The position numbers and the translations under genes are program-made. Below the pieces are notes generated by a model. The model made no database searches, was not told the origin of the DNA, and saw only the letters and a list, made by a program, of their open reading frames with translations. Source: Streptomyces sp. MMG1533 (lineage in GTDB: Bacteria > Actinomycetota > Actinomycetes > Streptomycetales > Streptomycetaceae). Taken from it: a stretch of 29,591 nucleotides of DNA. Each line of letters starts with the position of its first letter. The first letter of the stretch is position 1. Shown piece by piece: positions 18,854 to 27,677 of the stretch. The DNA lies in NCBI RefSeq assembly GCF_001279775.1, contig NZ_LGDG01000291.1, forward strand, positions 1-29,591, read 5' to 3'.

Positions 18854-19528
18854 GTGCGTTCCAGTTCCCTTCCCTTGCCGCTCGCCCTCACCGCGCGCCT
18901 GTCGCCCGTCGTCGTGCTCGCCGCGGCGGGCTGGGCGCTGACGTCCGGTCCGTTCGCCGCGACGCCGGCCGTCGAGCACAAGGAGGGACAGAAGACCGGC
19001 ACGCAGTCCGCCTCCGCCCCGTCGACGGCGGCCGCGTCGAAGACGTACGCCTCCGCGCCCGCGCCGTGCGACAGCCTCGCCGAGAAGACGGTCAAGTCAC
19101 TCGTTCCGGGCGCCAAGGCGGCCGGCAAGGAGATCCCGTCGACGGACACGAAGCTGCGCCGCACCTGCTCGTGGAACGCGCTCAAGGGGTACGACTACCG
19201 CTGGCTCGACGTCTCCTACGAGATCACGGAGACGGACGAGGCGGCGCAGAAGTCCTACAAGGAGACGGTCACGGACAAGAGCGGCGGCGGGGACGTGCCC
19301 GGTCTCGGCGACTCGGCGTACTCCGTCGTGAACCTCACCACCGAGGACAAGCAGCAGACCCGCGAGGGCGTGGTGGTGGTGCGCGCGTCCAACGCGCTGG
19401 TGACGATCACCTACAACGGCAGCGACTTCGAGTCGAAGAAGGCGCCCAGCACGGACGAGATCAACAAGGGCGCCATCAAGGCCGCCAAAGAGGCGGTGGC
19501 GGCACTGGAGGACGGCCAAGAGAGCTGA
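18854..19528 (+). CDS. Exported DUF3558-like protein of unknown function
   Basis: 224 residues. The N-terminus is a Sec-type signal (RSSSLPLPLALTARLSPVVVLAAAGWAL) followed by a Ser/Thr/Ala-rich spacer to about residue 65. The body begins APCDSLAEKTVKSLVP and has a second cysteine in RRTCSWN. It continues with strands typical of DUF3558-type mycobacterial and Streptomyces exported proteins (YRWLDVSYEI, VPGLGDSAYSVVN, LVTITYNG). Relatives are often lipoproteins, but no lipobox cysteine is present: the expected position reads A-A-A-G-W. The start is GTG at 18854; its Shine-Dalgarno is poor. The preceding 148 bp holds no gene. It converges with the permease gene at a 33-bp gap. DUF assignment is moderate. 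Confidence 0.8.
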   Translation: MRSSSLPLPLALTARLSPVVVLAAAGWALTSGPFAATPAVEHKEGQKTGTQSASAPSTAAASKTYASAPAPCDSLAEKTVKSLVPGAKAAGKEIPSTDTKLRRTCSWNALKGYDYRWLDVSYEITETDEAAQKSYKETVTDKSGGGDVPGLGDSAYSVVNLTTEDKQQTREGVVVVRASNALVTITYNGSDFESKKAPSTDEINKGAIKAAKEAVAALEDGQES

Positions 19529-19561
19529 CCGCCCTCCGGACCGCCCTCCAGCGGCAGAGCA

Positions 19562-21088
<1,527 letters not shown>

Positions 21089-21123
21089 GGGCAGGCCAAT
21101 CAAACGAGGGGCGGATCCGGAAA

Positions 21124-21169
21124 GGCCGTGCGGGCTCCGGCCCCCTCCCCCGGGACATCGGAGGAGGGG
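21124..21169 (-). terminator. Two overlapping hairpins between the oxidoreductase and permease genes
   Basis: GGCCG (21124-21128) pairs with CGGCC (21138-21142). CCCCTCC (21142-21148) pairs with GGAGGGG (21163-21169). The stems share base 21142, so they are nearly mutually exclusive. They sit in the 167-bp gap before the permease start. They could terminate the catabolic transcript partially or form a leader that tunes permease expression. Confidence 0.5.
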
Positions 21170-21255
21170 AGAACTGGAGTGGGGGGATGGGGAGTCGAGC
21201 GGTTTTCTGCGGCTTTCGGTTCTTCCTGCGGCGTACGGCGGTCCGTGCGCGCGGG

Positions 21256-22275
21256 TCAGCCGTTGACGGCCGGGATCACCTGCGACCCGTAGGCGTCGAT
21301 GGTGGCTTCCTGCGCGTCGTGCATGTCGTAGACGGCAAACTGGTCGACGCCCAGCTCACGCAGCGCGTTCAGCTTCTCGATGTGCTTCTCGACCGGGCCG
21401 ATGATGCAGAACCGGTCGACGATCTCGTCGGGCACGAAGGCGGTGTCGGGGTTGTCGGCGCGCCCGTGGTGGGAGTAGTCGTACCCCTCGCGGGCCTTGA
21501 TGTAGTCGGTGAGTTCGTCGGGTACGGCGGCGGAGTGCTCGCCGTACTTGGAGACCAGGTCGGCGACGTGGTTGCCGACCATGCCGCCGAACCAGCGGCA
21601 CTGCTCGCGCCCGTGGGCGAGCGCTGCCGGCGAGTCGTCCTCGGTGACGTACGCGGGGGCGGCGACGCAGATCTGCACCTCGGACGGGTCACGTCCGGCG
21701 GCGACGGCCGCGTCCTTGACGGCCTTCACCATGTACTCGGTCAGGTAGAGGTCGGAGAGCTGGAGGATGAACCCGTCGGCCTCCTCGCCGGTCATCTTCA
21801 GCGCCTTGGGGCCGTACGCGGCCATCCAGACGGGGAGTTCGGCGCCCTCCTTGATCCAGGGGAACTTGACGACCGTACCGCCGAGGTCCGCCTCCTTGCC
21901 CGAGGCGAGCGCCCGGATGACCTTCATGGCCTCGCTGATCCTGGCAAGGGTGTTCGGGGCACGGCCCGCGACGCGCATCGCGGAGTCGCCGCGGCCGATG
22001 CCGCAGACCGTGCGGTTGCCGAACATGTCGTTGAGGGTGGCGAAGGTGGAGGCGGTGACCTCCCAGGTGCGGGTGCCCGGGTTGGTGACCATCGGGCCGA
22101 CCTTCAACTTGCCGGTGTTCGACAGGATCTGACTGTAGATCACGAACGGTTCCTGCCACAGCACGGCGGAGTCGAAGGTCCAGCCGTACGTGAAGCCGTT
22201 GCGCTCGGCCCGCTTCATCAGGCTGATGACCTTCGAGGCCGGCGGGTCGGTCTGCAGGACGAGTCCGAAGTCCAT
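21256..22275 (-). CDS. LLM-class, probably F420-dependent, oxidoreductase of the pyrimidine cluster
   Basis: 339 residues, a luciferase-like (bacterial luciferase/F420 LLM) TIM barrel beginning MDFGLVLQTDPPASKVISLM. Typical elements are GYxWTFDSAVLWQEPF near the N-terminus, VGPMVTNPGTRTWEVTASTFATLN, the cofactor loop VCGIGRGDSAMRVAG and VWMAAYGPKALKMTGEEADGFIL. It resembles the TIGR03842-type actinobacterial group usually annotated as F420-dependent. The ATG at 22275 is preceded by AGGAG, which overlaps the TAG stop of the hydantoinase gene, so the two are translationally coupled. No other candidate for uracil/thymine reduction lies in the cluster, so a role as dihydropyrimidine-forming reductase is plausible. 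An oxygenase like RutA is the main alternative, but RutA-pathway partners are absent. Family firm, cofactor likely, substrate inferred. Confidence 0.9.
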   Translation of the reverse strand: MDFGLVLQTDPPASKVISLMKRAERNGFTYGWTFDSAVLWQEPFVIYSQILSNTGKLKVGPMVTNPGTRTWEVTASTFATLNDMFGNRTVCGIGRGDSAMRVAGRAPNTLARISEAMKVIRALASGKEADLGGTVVKFPWIKEGAELPVWMAAYGPKALKMTGEEADGFILQLSDLYLTEYMVKAVKDAAVAAGRDPSEVQICVAAPAYVTEDDSPAALAHGREQCRWFGGMVGNHVADLVSKYGEHSAAVPDELTDYIKAREGYDYSHHGRADNPDTAFVPDEIVDRFCIIGPVEKHIEKLNALRELGVDQFAVYDMHDAQEATIDAYGSQVIPAVNG

Positions 22276-22286
22276 GGGCGCCACTC

Positions 22287-23690
22287 CTAGTTGAGGTACT
22301 GACAGGTGGAGCGGGGGGTGTACGTGCCGTGTCCGGCGTGCCCGGTGTACTCCCGCTCGGTGATGACGAGTTCGCCGCGCGAGAGGACGGTCTCGACACG
22401 GCCGGTGAGGCGCTTGCCCTCGTACGCCGAGTAGTCGACGTTCATGTGGTGCGTCTCGGCGGAGACGAGCTGCTCGGCTTGCGGGTCGTAGATGACGACG
22501 TCCGCGTCGGCGCCGGGGGCGATGGTGCCCTTCTTCGGGTACATGCCGAACATCCGGGCCGGGGTCGCGCAGGCGATCTCGATCCAGCGGCGGCGTGAGA
22601 TGTGCCCGTCGACGACGGCCTGGTGGAGCAGGTCCATGCGGTTCTCGACGCCCGGAAGGCCGTTGGGGATCTTCGAGAAGTCGCCCCGGCCGAGCTCCTT
22701 CTGACCCACGAAACAGAAGGGGCAGTGGTCGGTGGAGACGACCTGGAGGTCGTTGGTGCGCAGGCCCTTCCAGAGGTGGGCCTGGTGCTCCTTGGGCCTG
22801 AGCGGTGTCGAGCACACGTACTTCGAGCCCTCGAAGTCCGGCTCGGCCAGGTTGTCCGTCGACAGGAACAGGTACTGCGGGCAGGTCTCCCCGAACACGT
22901 TCAGGCCCTCGTCGCGTGCCCTGGCCAGCTCGGCGACCGCCTCCATCGCCGAGACGTGCACGACGTACAGGGGGGCGCCCGCGACCTGCGCGAGCTTGAT
23001 GGCGCGGTGGGTGGCCTCGGCCTCCAGCAGGGCCTTGCGCACTTCGCCGTGATAGCGCGGGTCGGTCTCGCCACGCGCCAGTGCCTGTTCCACCAGCACG
23101 TCGATCGCGATGCCGTTCTCGGCGTGCATCATGATCAGACCGCCGTTCTCGGCGGAGCGCTGCATGGCGCGCAGGATCTGGCCGTCGTCGCTGTAGAAGA
23201 CGCCCGGGTAGGCCATGAACTGCTTGAAAGAGGTCACGCCCTCTTCCACCAGCAGGTCCATCTCCTTGAGCGTCTCCTGGTTCACGTCGGAGACGATCAT
23301 GTGGAAGCCGTAGTCGATGGCGCAGTTGCCCTCGGCCTTGGCGTGCCAGGCGTCCAGGCCCTCGCGCAGCGAGTGGCCGACGCTCTGCACGGCGAAGTCG
23401 ACGATGGTCGTCGTACCGCCCCAGGCGGCGGCCCGGGTGCCGGTCTCGAAGGTGTCGGAGGCGAAGGTGCCGCCGAACGGCAGCTCCATGTGGGTGTGGG
23501 CGTCGACGCCGCCCGGGATGACGTACTTTCCGGTGGCGTCGATGGTGCGCTCGGCCGTCCAGGCCTCGGCTGCCGCCGTGCCGGAGGCGGCGAGGGCGGC
23601 GATGCGGCCGTCCTCGATCAGGACGTCGGCGTGGATCTCGTCGGACGCGGTGATGACGAGGCCACCACGGATGACGGTACGGCTGCTCAT
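22287..23690 (-). CDS. hydA: Dihydropyrimidinase / D-hydantoinase
   Basis: 467 residues, a cytoplasmic binuclear-zinc cyclic amidohydrolase that opens dihydrouracil, dihydrothymine or 5-substituted hydantoins to N-carbamoyl amino acids. Metal ligands are visible: H65 and H67 in GGVDAHTHMELPFGG, the carboxylated K156 in GVTSFKQFMAYPG, H189 in MMHAENG, a further His in YVVHVSAMEA and Asp in VVSTDHCPF. NGLPGVENRMDLL is the substrate-binding segment of true dihydropyrimidinases. The length is normal. ATG 23690 follows GAGGGAG. It lies between nitrilase A (99 bp upstream, with a strong hairpin) and the LLM oxidoreductase (11 bp downstream, coupled). Context points to reductive pyrimidine degradation; activity on hydantoins cannot be excluded. 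Confidence 0.96.
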   Translation of the reverse strand: MSSRTVIRGGLVITASDEIHADVLIEDGRIAALAASGTAAAEAWTAERTIDATGKYVIPGGVDAHTHMELPFGGTFASDTFETGTRAAAWGGTTTIVDFAVQSVGHSLREGLDAWHAKAEGNCAIDYGFHMIVSDVNQETLKEMDLLVEEGVTSFKQFMAYPGVFYSDDGQILRAMQRSAENGGLIMMHAENGIAIDVLVEQALARGETDPRYHGEVRKALLEAEATHRAIKLAQVAGAPLYVVHVSAMEAVAELARARDEGLNVFGETCPQYLFLSTDNLAEPDFEGSKYVCSTPLRPKEHQAHLWKGLRTNDLQVVSTDHCPFCFVGQKELGRGDFSKIPNGLPGVENRMDLLHQAVVDGHISRRRWIEIACATPARMFGMYPKKGTIAPGADADVVIYDPQAEQLVSAETHHMNVDYSAYEGKRLTGRVETVLSRGELVITEREYTGHAGHGTYTPRSTCQYLN

Positions 23691-23740
23691 GCTCCCTCTC
23701 CTACCGTGTTCAACACTGGTGTGGTGCAGGTCGGTGGGTG

Positions 23741-23774
23741 CCGCCGGTCCGGTCCCCGTGCGCCGGACCGGCGG
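23741..23774 (-). terminator. Perfect 12-bp intercistronic hairpin before hydA
   Basis: CCGCCGGTCCGG (23741-23752) and CCGGACCGGCGG (23763-23774) are exact inverted repeats around a 10-nt loop. They lie 15 bp past the nitrilase A stop. There is no U-tract. Because hydA follows on the same strand, it is either a partial terminator, an RNA processing/stability element, or the end of a separate nitrilase transcript. Confidence 0.7.
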
Positions 23775-23789
23775 ACGTAGCCGGCCCGG

Positions 23790-24632
23790 TTACGGAGCGG
23801 TCAGCGGGCCGTACGCGTCGGGACGGCGGTCCCGGTAGAACTGCCAGCGGTCGCGGACTTCGCGCAGCTTGGCCAGGTCCAGGTCGCGGACGACCAGTTC
23901 GGTCTCCTTGTCGCTCGCCACCTCGCCGACGAACTGGGCCTCCGGGTCGACGAAGTACGACGTCCCGTAGAAGTCGTTGTCGCCGTACTCCTCGACACCG
24001 ACCCGGTTGATCGCGCCGACGAAGTACTCGTTGGCGGCGGCCGCGGCCGGCTGCTCCAGCTGCCACAGGTAGGCCGACAGGCCGCGCGAGGTGGCCGACG
24101 GGTTGAAGACGATCTCGGCGCCCTCCAGACCCAGTGCGCGCCAGCCCTCCGGGAAGTGGCGGTCGTAGCAGATGTAGACACCGATCCGGCCGACGGCGGT
24201 GTCGAAGATCGGCCAGCCGCTGTTGCCGGGGCGGAAGTAGAACTTCTCCCAGAAGCCCGGCACCTGCGGGATGTGGTGCTTGCGGTACTTGCCGAGGTAC
24301 GAGCCGTCCGCGTCGATCACGGCGGCCGTGTTGTAGAGGACGCCGGGCTGCTCCTCCTCGTACATCGGCAGGATCAGGACGAGCCCCAGTTCCTTGGCCA
24401 GCGCCTGGAAGCGCTTGACGATCGGGCCGTTCGGGATCTGCTCGGCGTACTCGTAGAACGCCTTGTCCTGGACCTGGCAGAAGTACGGGCCGTAGAACAG
24501 CTCCTGGAAGCACAGGACTTGGGCACCCTGCGCGGCCGCGTCGCGGGCCGCCTGCTCGTGTACCTGGATCATCGACTCCTTGTCGCCCGTCCAGGCGGTC
24601 TGGAAGAGGGCGGCTCGGATCACTGTGCTCAT
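23790..24632 (-). CDS. Nitrilase-superfamily amidohydrolase A (probable beta-ureidopropionase)
   Basis: 280 residues with the Glu-Lys-Cys triad: E44 in CFQELFYGPYFCQ, K118 in GKYRKHHIPQVPGFWEK and C155 in GVYICYDRHFPEG. This signature, with NPSATSRGLS and GDNDFYGTSYFVDP, is that of beta-ureidopropionase / N-carbamyl-amino-acid amidohydrolases. These release CO2 and ammonia from N-carbamoyl-beta-alanine. ATG 24632 has GGAGG 5 nt before it. It opens the sub-operon continuing to hydA, the LLM oxidoreductase and the permease, and so acts on the hydantoinase product. A gapless paralogue of identical length lies about 3 kb upstream. Which of the two prefers carbamoyl-beta-alanine, carbamoyl-beta-aminoisobutyrate or a D-carbamoyl amino acid cannot be read from the sequence. 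Confidence 0.94.
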   Translation of the reverse strand: MSTVIRAALFQTAWTGDKESMIQVHEQAARDAAAQGAQVLCFQELFYGPYFCQVQDKAFYEYAEQIPNGPIVKRFQALAKELGLVLILPMYEEEQPGVLYNTAAVIDADGSYLGKYRKHHIPQVPGFWEKFYFRPGNSGWPIFDTAVGRIGVYICYDRHFPEGWRALGLEGAEIVFNPSATSRGLSAYLWQLEQPAAAAANEYFVGAINRVGVEEYGDNDFYGTSYFVDPEAQFVGEVASDKETELVVRDLDLAKLREVRDRWQFYRDRRPDAYGPLTAP

Positions 24633-24693
24633 CGGGACCTCCGGTCACTCGGTGTGCGAGGAGCCTAAGAAGTCCGGAAGTCCGGGTTGAGTT

Positions 24694-24790
24694 GCACGGT
24701 GTCACGTCTGCGGGCGTGCGGCGTGGCACGGTGTCACCCTGTCGTGGACCCATGTTTCACCGCCGTTTTCCCAGGTCGTCGCATGTTTCA
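24694..24790. promoter_or_regulatory. Two pairs of direct repeats upstream of nitrilase A
   Basis: GCACGGTGTCAC occurs at 24694-24705 and 24726-24737 (start-to-start 32 bp). CATGTTTCA occurs at 24751-24759 and 24782-24790 (31 bp). All lie in the 155-bp gap between the pucR stop and the nitrilase A start, and the last copy includes the pucR stop codon. Both spacings are about three helical turns, so bound proteins would face the same side of the DNA. They are candidate operators for the adjacent PucR-type regulator or a second factor; identity is inferred. Confidence 0.6.
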
Positions 24791-26362
24791 GCCCTGTTGC
24801 GCATCGTGCGCGAGGAGTGCGATGTGCACCGAGGCCGCCTGCTCGAAGTCGTCGAGGTCGACGCCGAGCCGGCCCTGTATCGCCTCCAGCCGCCGGTACA
24901 GCGCGGGCCGTGAGACGTGGTGGAGCTGGGCGGTGCGGGACTTGTTGCGGCCGGTGGCGAGATAGGTGCGCAGTACGGCGAGCAGGTCCTCGCCGGCCCC
25001 GCACAGCAGCCCGTCCAGCTCGCGCTCCGCGAAGGACTGCACATGCGGGTCGTCGCGCAGCAGCCGGATCAGGCCCCGCAGGTGTACGTCCTTGAGCCGT
25101 ACGACGGCCGGGAGGTCCAGGACGGCCGAGGAGTCCGCCACGGCGTCGGCGACATGCTGTGCCTCGCGCAGCCCGGCGGGGACGTCGTCCCAGACGGTGC
25201 GCTCGTCGGCCGCCGCCACCACGGCCTTCGATGACCCCGACTCGGTTCGCAGCCGGGCCACGAAGTGGGCCGCGAGTGCGGTCGCGTCCTGGTCGCGGGC
25301 GAGGCTCAGCAGGACGGCCACGGCCCCGTCGGCGAGCTCGGCGACGAGCCCGGACAGCCCCAACATGCGCAGCACACGGTCGAGTTGGGCCGGTTCGCCG
25401 TCGCGTACGACCAGCGGGACGAAGGAGCGCCGGTTGACCGGCAGCCCGGCCGCGCGGGCCCGGGGCAGCAGCTGTCGGGCCGGTACGACCCCGCTGACCA
25501 GGTCGGTCAGCAGGCTCTGCGCGGACTGCTCCTCCCAGGTGTGCGCGGAGTTGCCGCCGAGCATGCGGTGCAGCACGAGCGCCTCCGCGGCCCGGTCGGC
25601 GAGCAGCCGCCCGGTGGCGGTGTCGCCGCGGTAGCCGCACAGCGTGATCCGGCCCCACCGCTCGCCGCGTCCCGCCAGCTCCGCGCGGATCCAGCCGTCG
25701 ACCTCGTTGCCGCCGGCCTGGCGGGCGATGCGCTCCCAGTCGCGCAGCACGTCGTCGACGGCGGGCCGCTCCCCCGCGGTGGCGAGGACGCGGTGGGCGA
25801 GGTTGGTGACGACCACGGGACAGCCGCTGTGCTGGGCGACCTCGTCGAGCAGGCGTTGCAGCGGGGCGCCCGCGGTGATGAGTCCGGTGAGCGCGGTCCG
25901 TACCGCCTCGGACAGGCTGACGGCGGCGAACTTCCGCCGCACCAGCCGGGATTGGACCTCCTCGGTCAACTCCGCGAAGGGGAAGGGACGGTGGAGGACC
26001 ACCATGGGCAGCCCGCACCGCTCGGCCGCGCGGCGCATCACGTCCGGCGGGGCCGGGAAGGCCCGTCCCAGGCCCAGGACCACGGCCGCCGCCTCCGCCC
26101 GGTGCAGGGACTGGATGTACTCGGCCTGCGCGCCCTCGTCGCCGGCGAGCAGCACCCCGGTGGTGAGGACCATCTCGCCGCCGCTGAGCATGACGCCCAC
26201 GTCGGCGGCCTCGGCGACGTGCACCCAGCGCACGGTCCGGTCGAGCTGACTCGCCCCGGCCACCACCTCGGGTTCCCCGGCGAGGACCCGTTCCAGCGTG
26301 AGGACCTGCCGGACCGACAGGGTCGGCTCGACAGGCTCCCAGGTCTCCAAGGCGGTGGTCAT
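24788..26362 (-). CDS. PucR-family transcriptional regulator
   Basis: 524 residues. The N-terminal PucR ligand domain spans about 15-140, with VRWVHVAEAADVGVMLSGGE and MVLTTGVLL. A middle GGDEF-like/CdaR region follows. The C-terminal helix-turn-helix (about 465-510) has LRTYLATGRNKSRTAQLHHV and SRPALYRRLEAIQGRLGVDL. PucR/CdaR proteins control purine, allantoin and sugar-acid catabolism in response to the substrate. Here the gene lies between the two halves of the pyrimidine cluster, 28 bp behind the aminotransferase and 155 bp ahead of nitrilase A, so it most likely senses a pathway intermediate. ATG 26362 follows AAGGGAAG. Activator and repressor modes are both known in the family. Confidence 0.95.
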   Translation of the reverse strand: MTTALETWEPVEPTLSVRQVLTLERVLAGEPEVVAGASQLDRTVRWVHVAEAADVGVMLSGGEMVLTTGVLLAGDEGAQAEYIQSLHRAEAAAVVLGLGRAFPAPPDVMRRAAERCGLPMVVLHRPFPFAELTEEVQSRLVRRKFAAVSLSEAVRTALTGLITAGAPLQRLLDEVAQHSGCPVVVTNLAHRVLATAGERPAVDDVLRDWERIARQAGGNEVDGWIRAELAGRGERWGRITLCGYRGDTATGRLLADRAAEALVLHRMLGGNSAHTWEEQSAQSLLTDLVSGVVPARQLLPRARAAGLPVNRRSFVPLVVRDGEPAQLDRVLRMLGLSGLVAELADGAVAVLLSLARDQDATALAAHFVARLRTESGSSKAVVAAADERTVWDDVPAGLREAQHVADAVADSSAVLDLPAVVRLKDVHLRGLIRLLRDDPHVQSFAERELDGLLCGAGEDLLAVLRTYLATGRNKSRTAQLHHVSRPALYRRLEAIQGRLGVDLDDFEQAASVHIALLAHDAQQG

Positions 26363-26390
26363 GGCGGTGCTTCCCTTGCTCAGAATGCTG

Positions 26391-27677
26391 CTACTGGATG
26401 CTCCTCAGAGCGTGGTCGAGGATCGCGGCGCCCTCCTCGGCCTCCGCGACGGTCAGGGACAGCGGCGGGGCCACGCGCAGGGCGCTGGTGTTGTGGCCGC
26501 CCCCCTTGCCGATGAGCAGCCCGCCCTCGCGGGCCGCTTCGAGCACGGCGGAGGCGGCTGCCGGGTCGGCCTCGTCGGTGCCGGGCCTGACCAGCTCGAT
26601 GCCGAGCATCAGCCCGCGCCCGCGCACCTCCCGTACGGCCGGGACCTGCGCGGCGACGGCCCGCAGCCGTTCGATGAGGAGTCCGCCGACGCGCCGGGCG
26701 TTGCCCTGGAGGTCGTGCTCCAGCAGGTACGTCAGGTTCGCGAGGCCGGCCGCCATGGTGATCTGGGTGCCGCCGAACGTCGAAATGCTGTTGGCGTCCA
26801 GGCAGTTCATGATCTCGCCGCGAGCGACGACCCCGCCGATGGACATGCCGTTGCCGATGCCCTTGGCGAAGGTGAGGATGTCGGGCGGTCCGGAGTCGCC
26901 GTGGGCCTGCCAGCCCCAGAAGTGCTCGCCGGTGCGCCCCCAGCCGGTCTGCACCTCGTCGGCGATCCACAGGATGCCTCGCTCCTGGAGGACCTCGCGG
27001 AACGCCGCGTACAGGCCGTCCGGCGGGGAGGTGAAGCCGCCGACGCCCTGGATGGGTTCGGCGATCAGGGCGGCGGGCGGGCGGGTGTGCCCGAGCAGGT
27101 CCTCGAGGTCGTCGACGCAGGCCGCGATGAAGTCGTCGTCGCTGAGATGCGCGAACGGGCCGCGCGTCCGCACGCCTCCGTGGACGTACAGCGTCTGGAG
27201 CGGGGAAAGCGACGTGGGCGACCAGCCGCGGTTGCCGGTGATGCCGACCGCGCTGAAGGAGCGGCCGTGGTAGCTGTTGCGCATCGCCAGGACGGTGTTG
27301 CTGCGGCGGTACGTCGTCGCCAGCAGCAGGGCCGTGTCGTTGGCCTCGGTGCCGGAGGTGGTGAAGAAGACCCGCGCGTCCGGGATGCCGCTCAACTGGG
27401 CGACGCGTTCGGCCAGTTCGACCATCGGCCGGTTGAGGTAGAGGGTGGACGAGTGGACGATCCGCCCGGCCTGTTCGCTCACCGCCTTGGTGATCTCGGG
27501 GAGGGCGTGCGCCGTCATCGTCGTCAGGATGCCGCCGAAGAAGTCGAGGTACTTGTTGCCCTCGGCGTCCCAGACGTACCGGCCCTCGCCGTGGGTGATC
27601 TCCAGCGGCTCCTCGTAGTAGAGGGCGAGCCAGTCGGGCAGAACGGACCGGTGGCGGCCCAGCAGGTCCTTGGTCAC
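26391..27677 (-). CDS. Class III PLP aminotransferase (beta-alanine / beta-aminoisobutyrate type)
   Basis: 428 residues, fold-type I omega-aminotransferase. Motifs are FFTTSGTEANDTALLLA for PLP phosphate binding, NSYHGRS, IAEPIQGVGGF, ILWIADEVQTGWGRTG with the pyridine-binding Asp, and the Schiff-base K272 in DILTFAKGIGNGMS. It is most like AGXT2 / 3-amino-2-methylpropionate-pyruvate transaminases. These convert beta-alanine and beta-aminoisobutyrate to malonate semialdehyde and methylmalonate semialdehyde, which is the next step after the nitrilases. The GTG start at 27677 overlaps the TGA stop of nitrilase B in a GTGA arrangement, implying translational coupling. No semialdehyde dehydrogenase is present in the window, so the last step must be encoded elsewhere. 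Confidence 0.94.
   Translation of the reverse strand: MTKDLLGRHRSVLPDWLALYYEEPLEITHGEGRYVWDAEGNKYLDFFGGILTTMTAHALPEITKAVSEQAGRIVHSSTLYLNRPMVELAERVAQLSGIPDARVFFTTSGTEANDTALLLATTYRRSNTVLAMRNSYHGRSFSAVGITGNRGWSPTSLSPLQTLYVHGGVRTRGPFAHLSDDDFIAACVDDLEDLLGHTRPPAALIAEPIQGVGGFTSPPDGLYAAFREVLQERGILWIADEVQTGWGRTGEHFWGWQAHGDSGPPDILTFAKGIGNGMSIGGVVARGEIMNCLDANSISTFGGTQITMAAGLANLTYLLEHDLQGNARRVGGLLIERLRAVAAQVPAVREVRGRGLMLGIELVRPGTDEADPAAASAVLEAAREGGLLIGKGGGHNTSALRVAPPLSLTVAEAEEGAAILDHALRSIQ

Noticed and set aside
21256..22275. LLM protein as a RutA-type uracil oxygenase
   Set aside because: The Rut pathway would need RutB and partner genes and would not need a hydantoinase or ureidopropionase; the cluster has the reductive-pathway enzymes instead. 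Kept only as an alternative.
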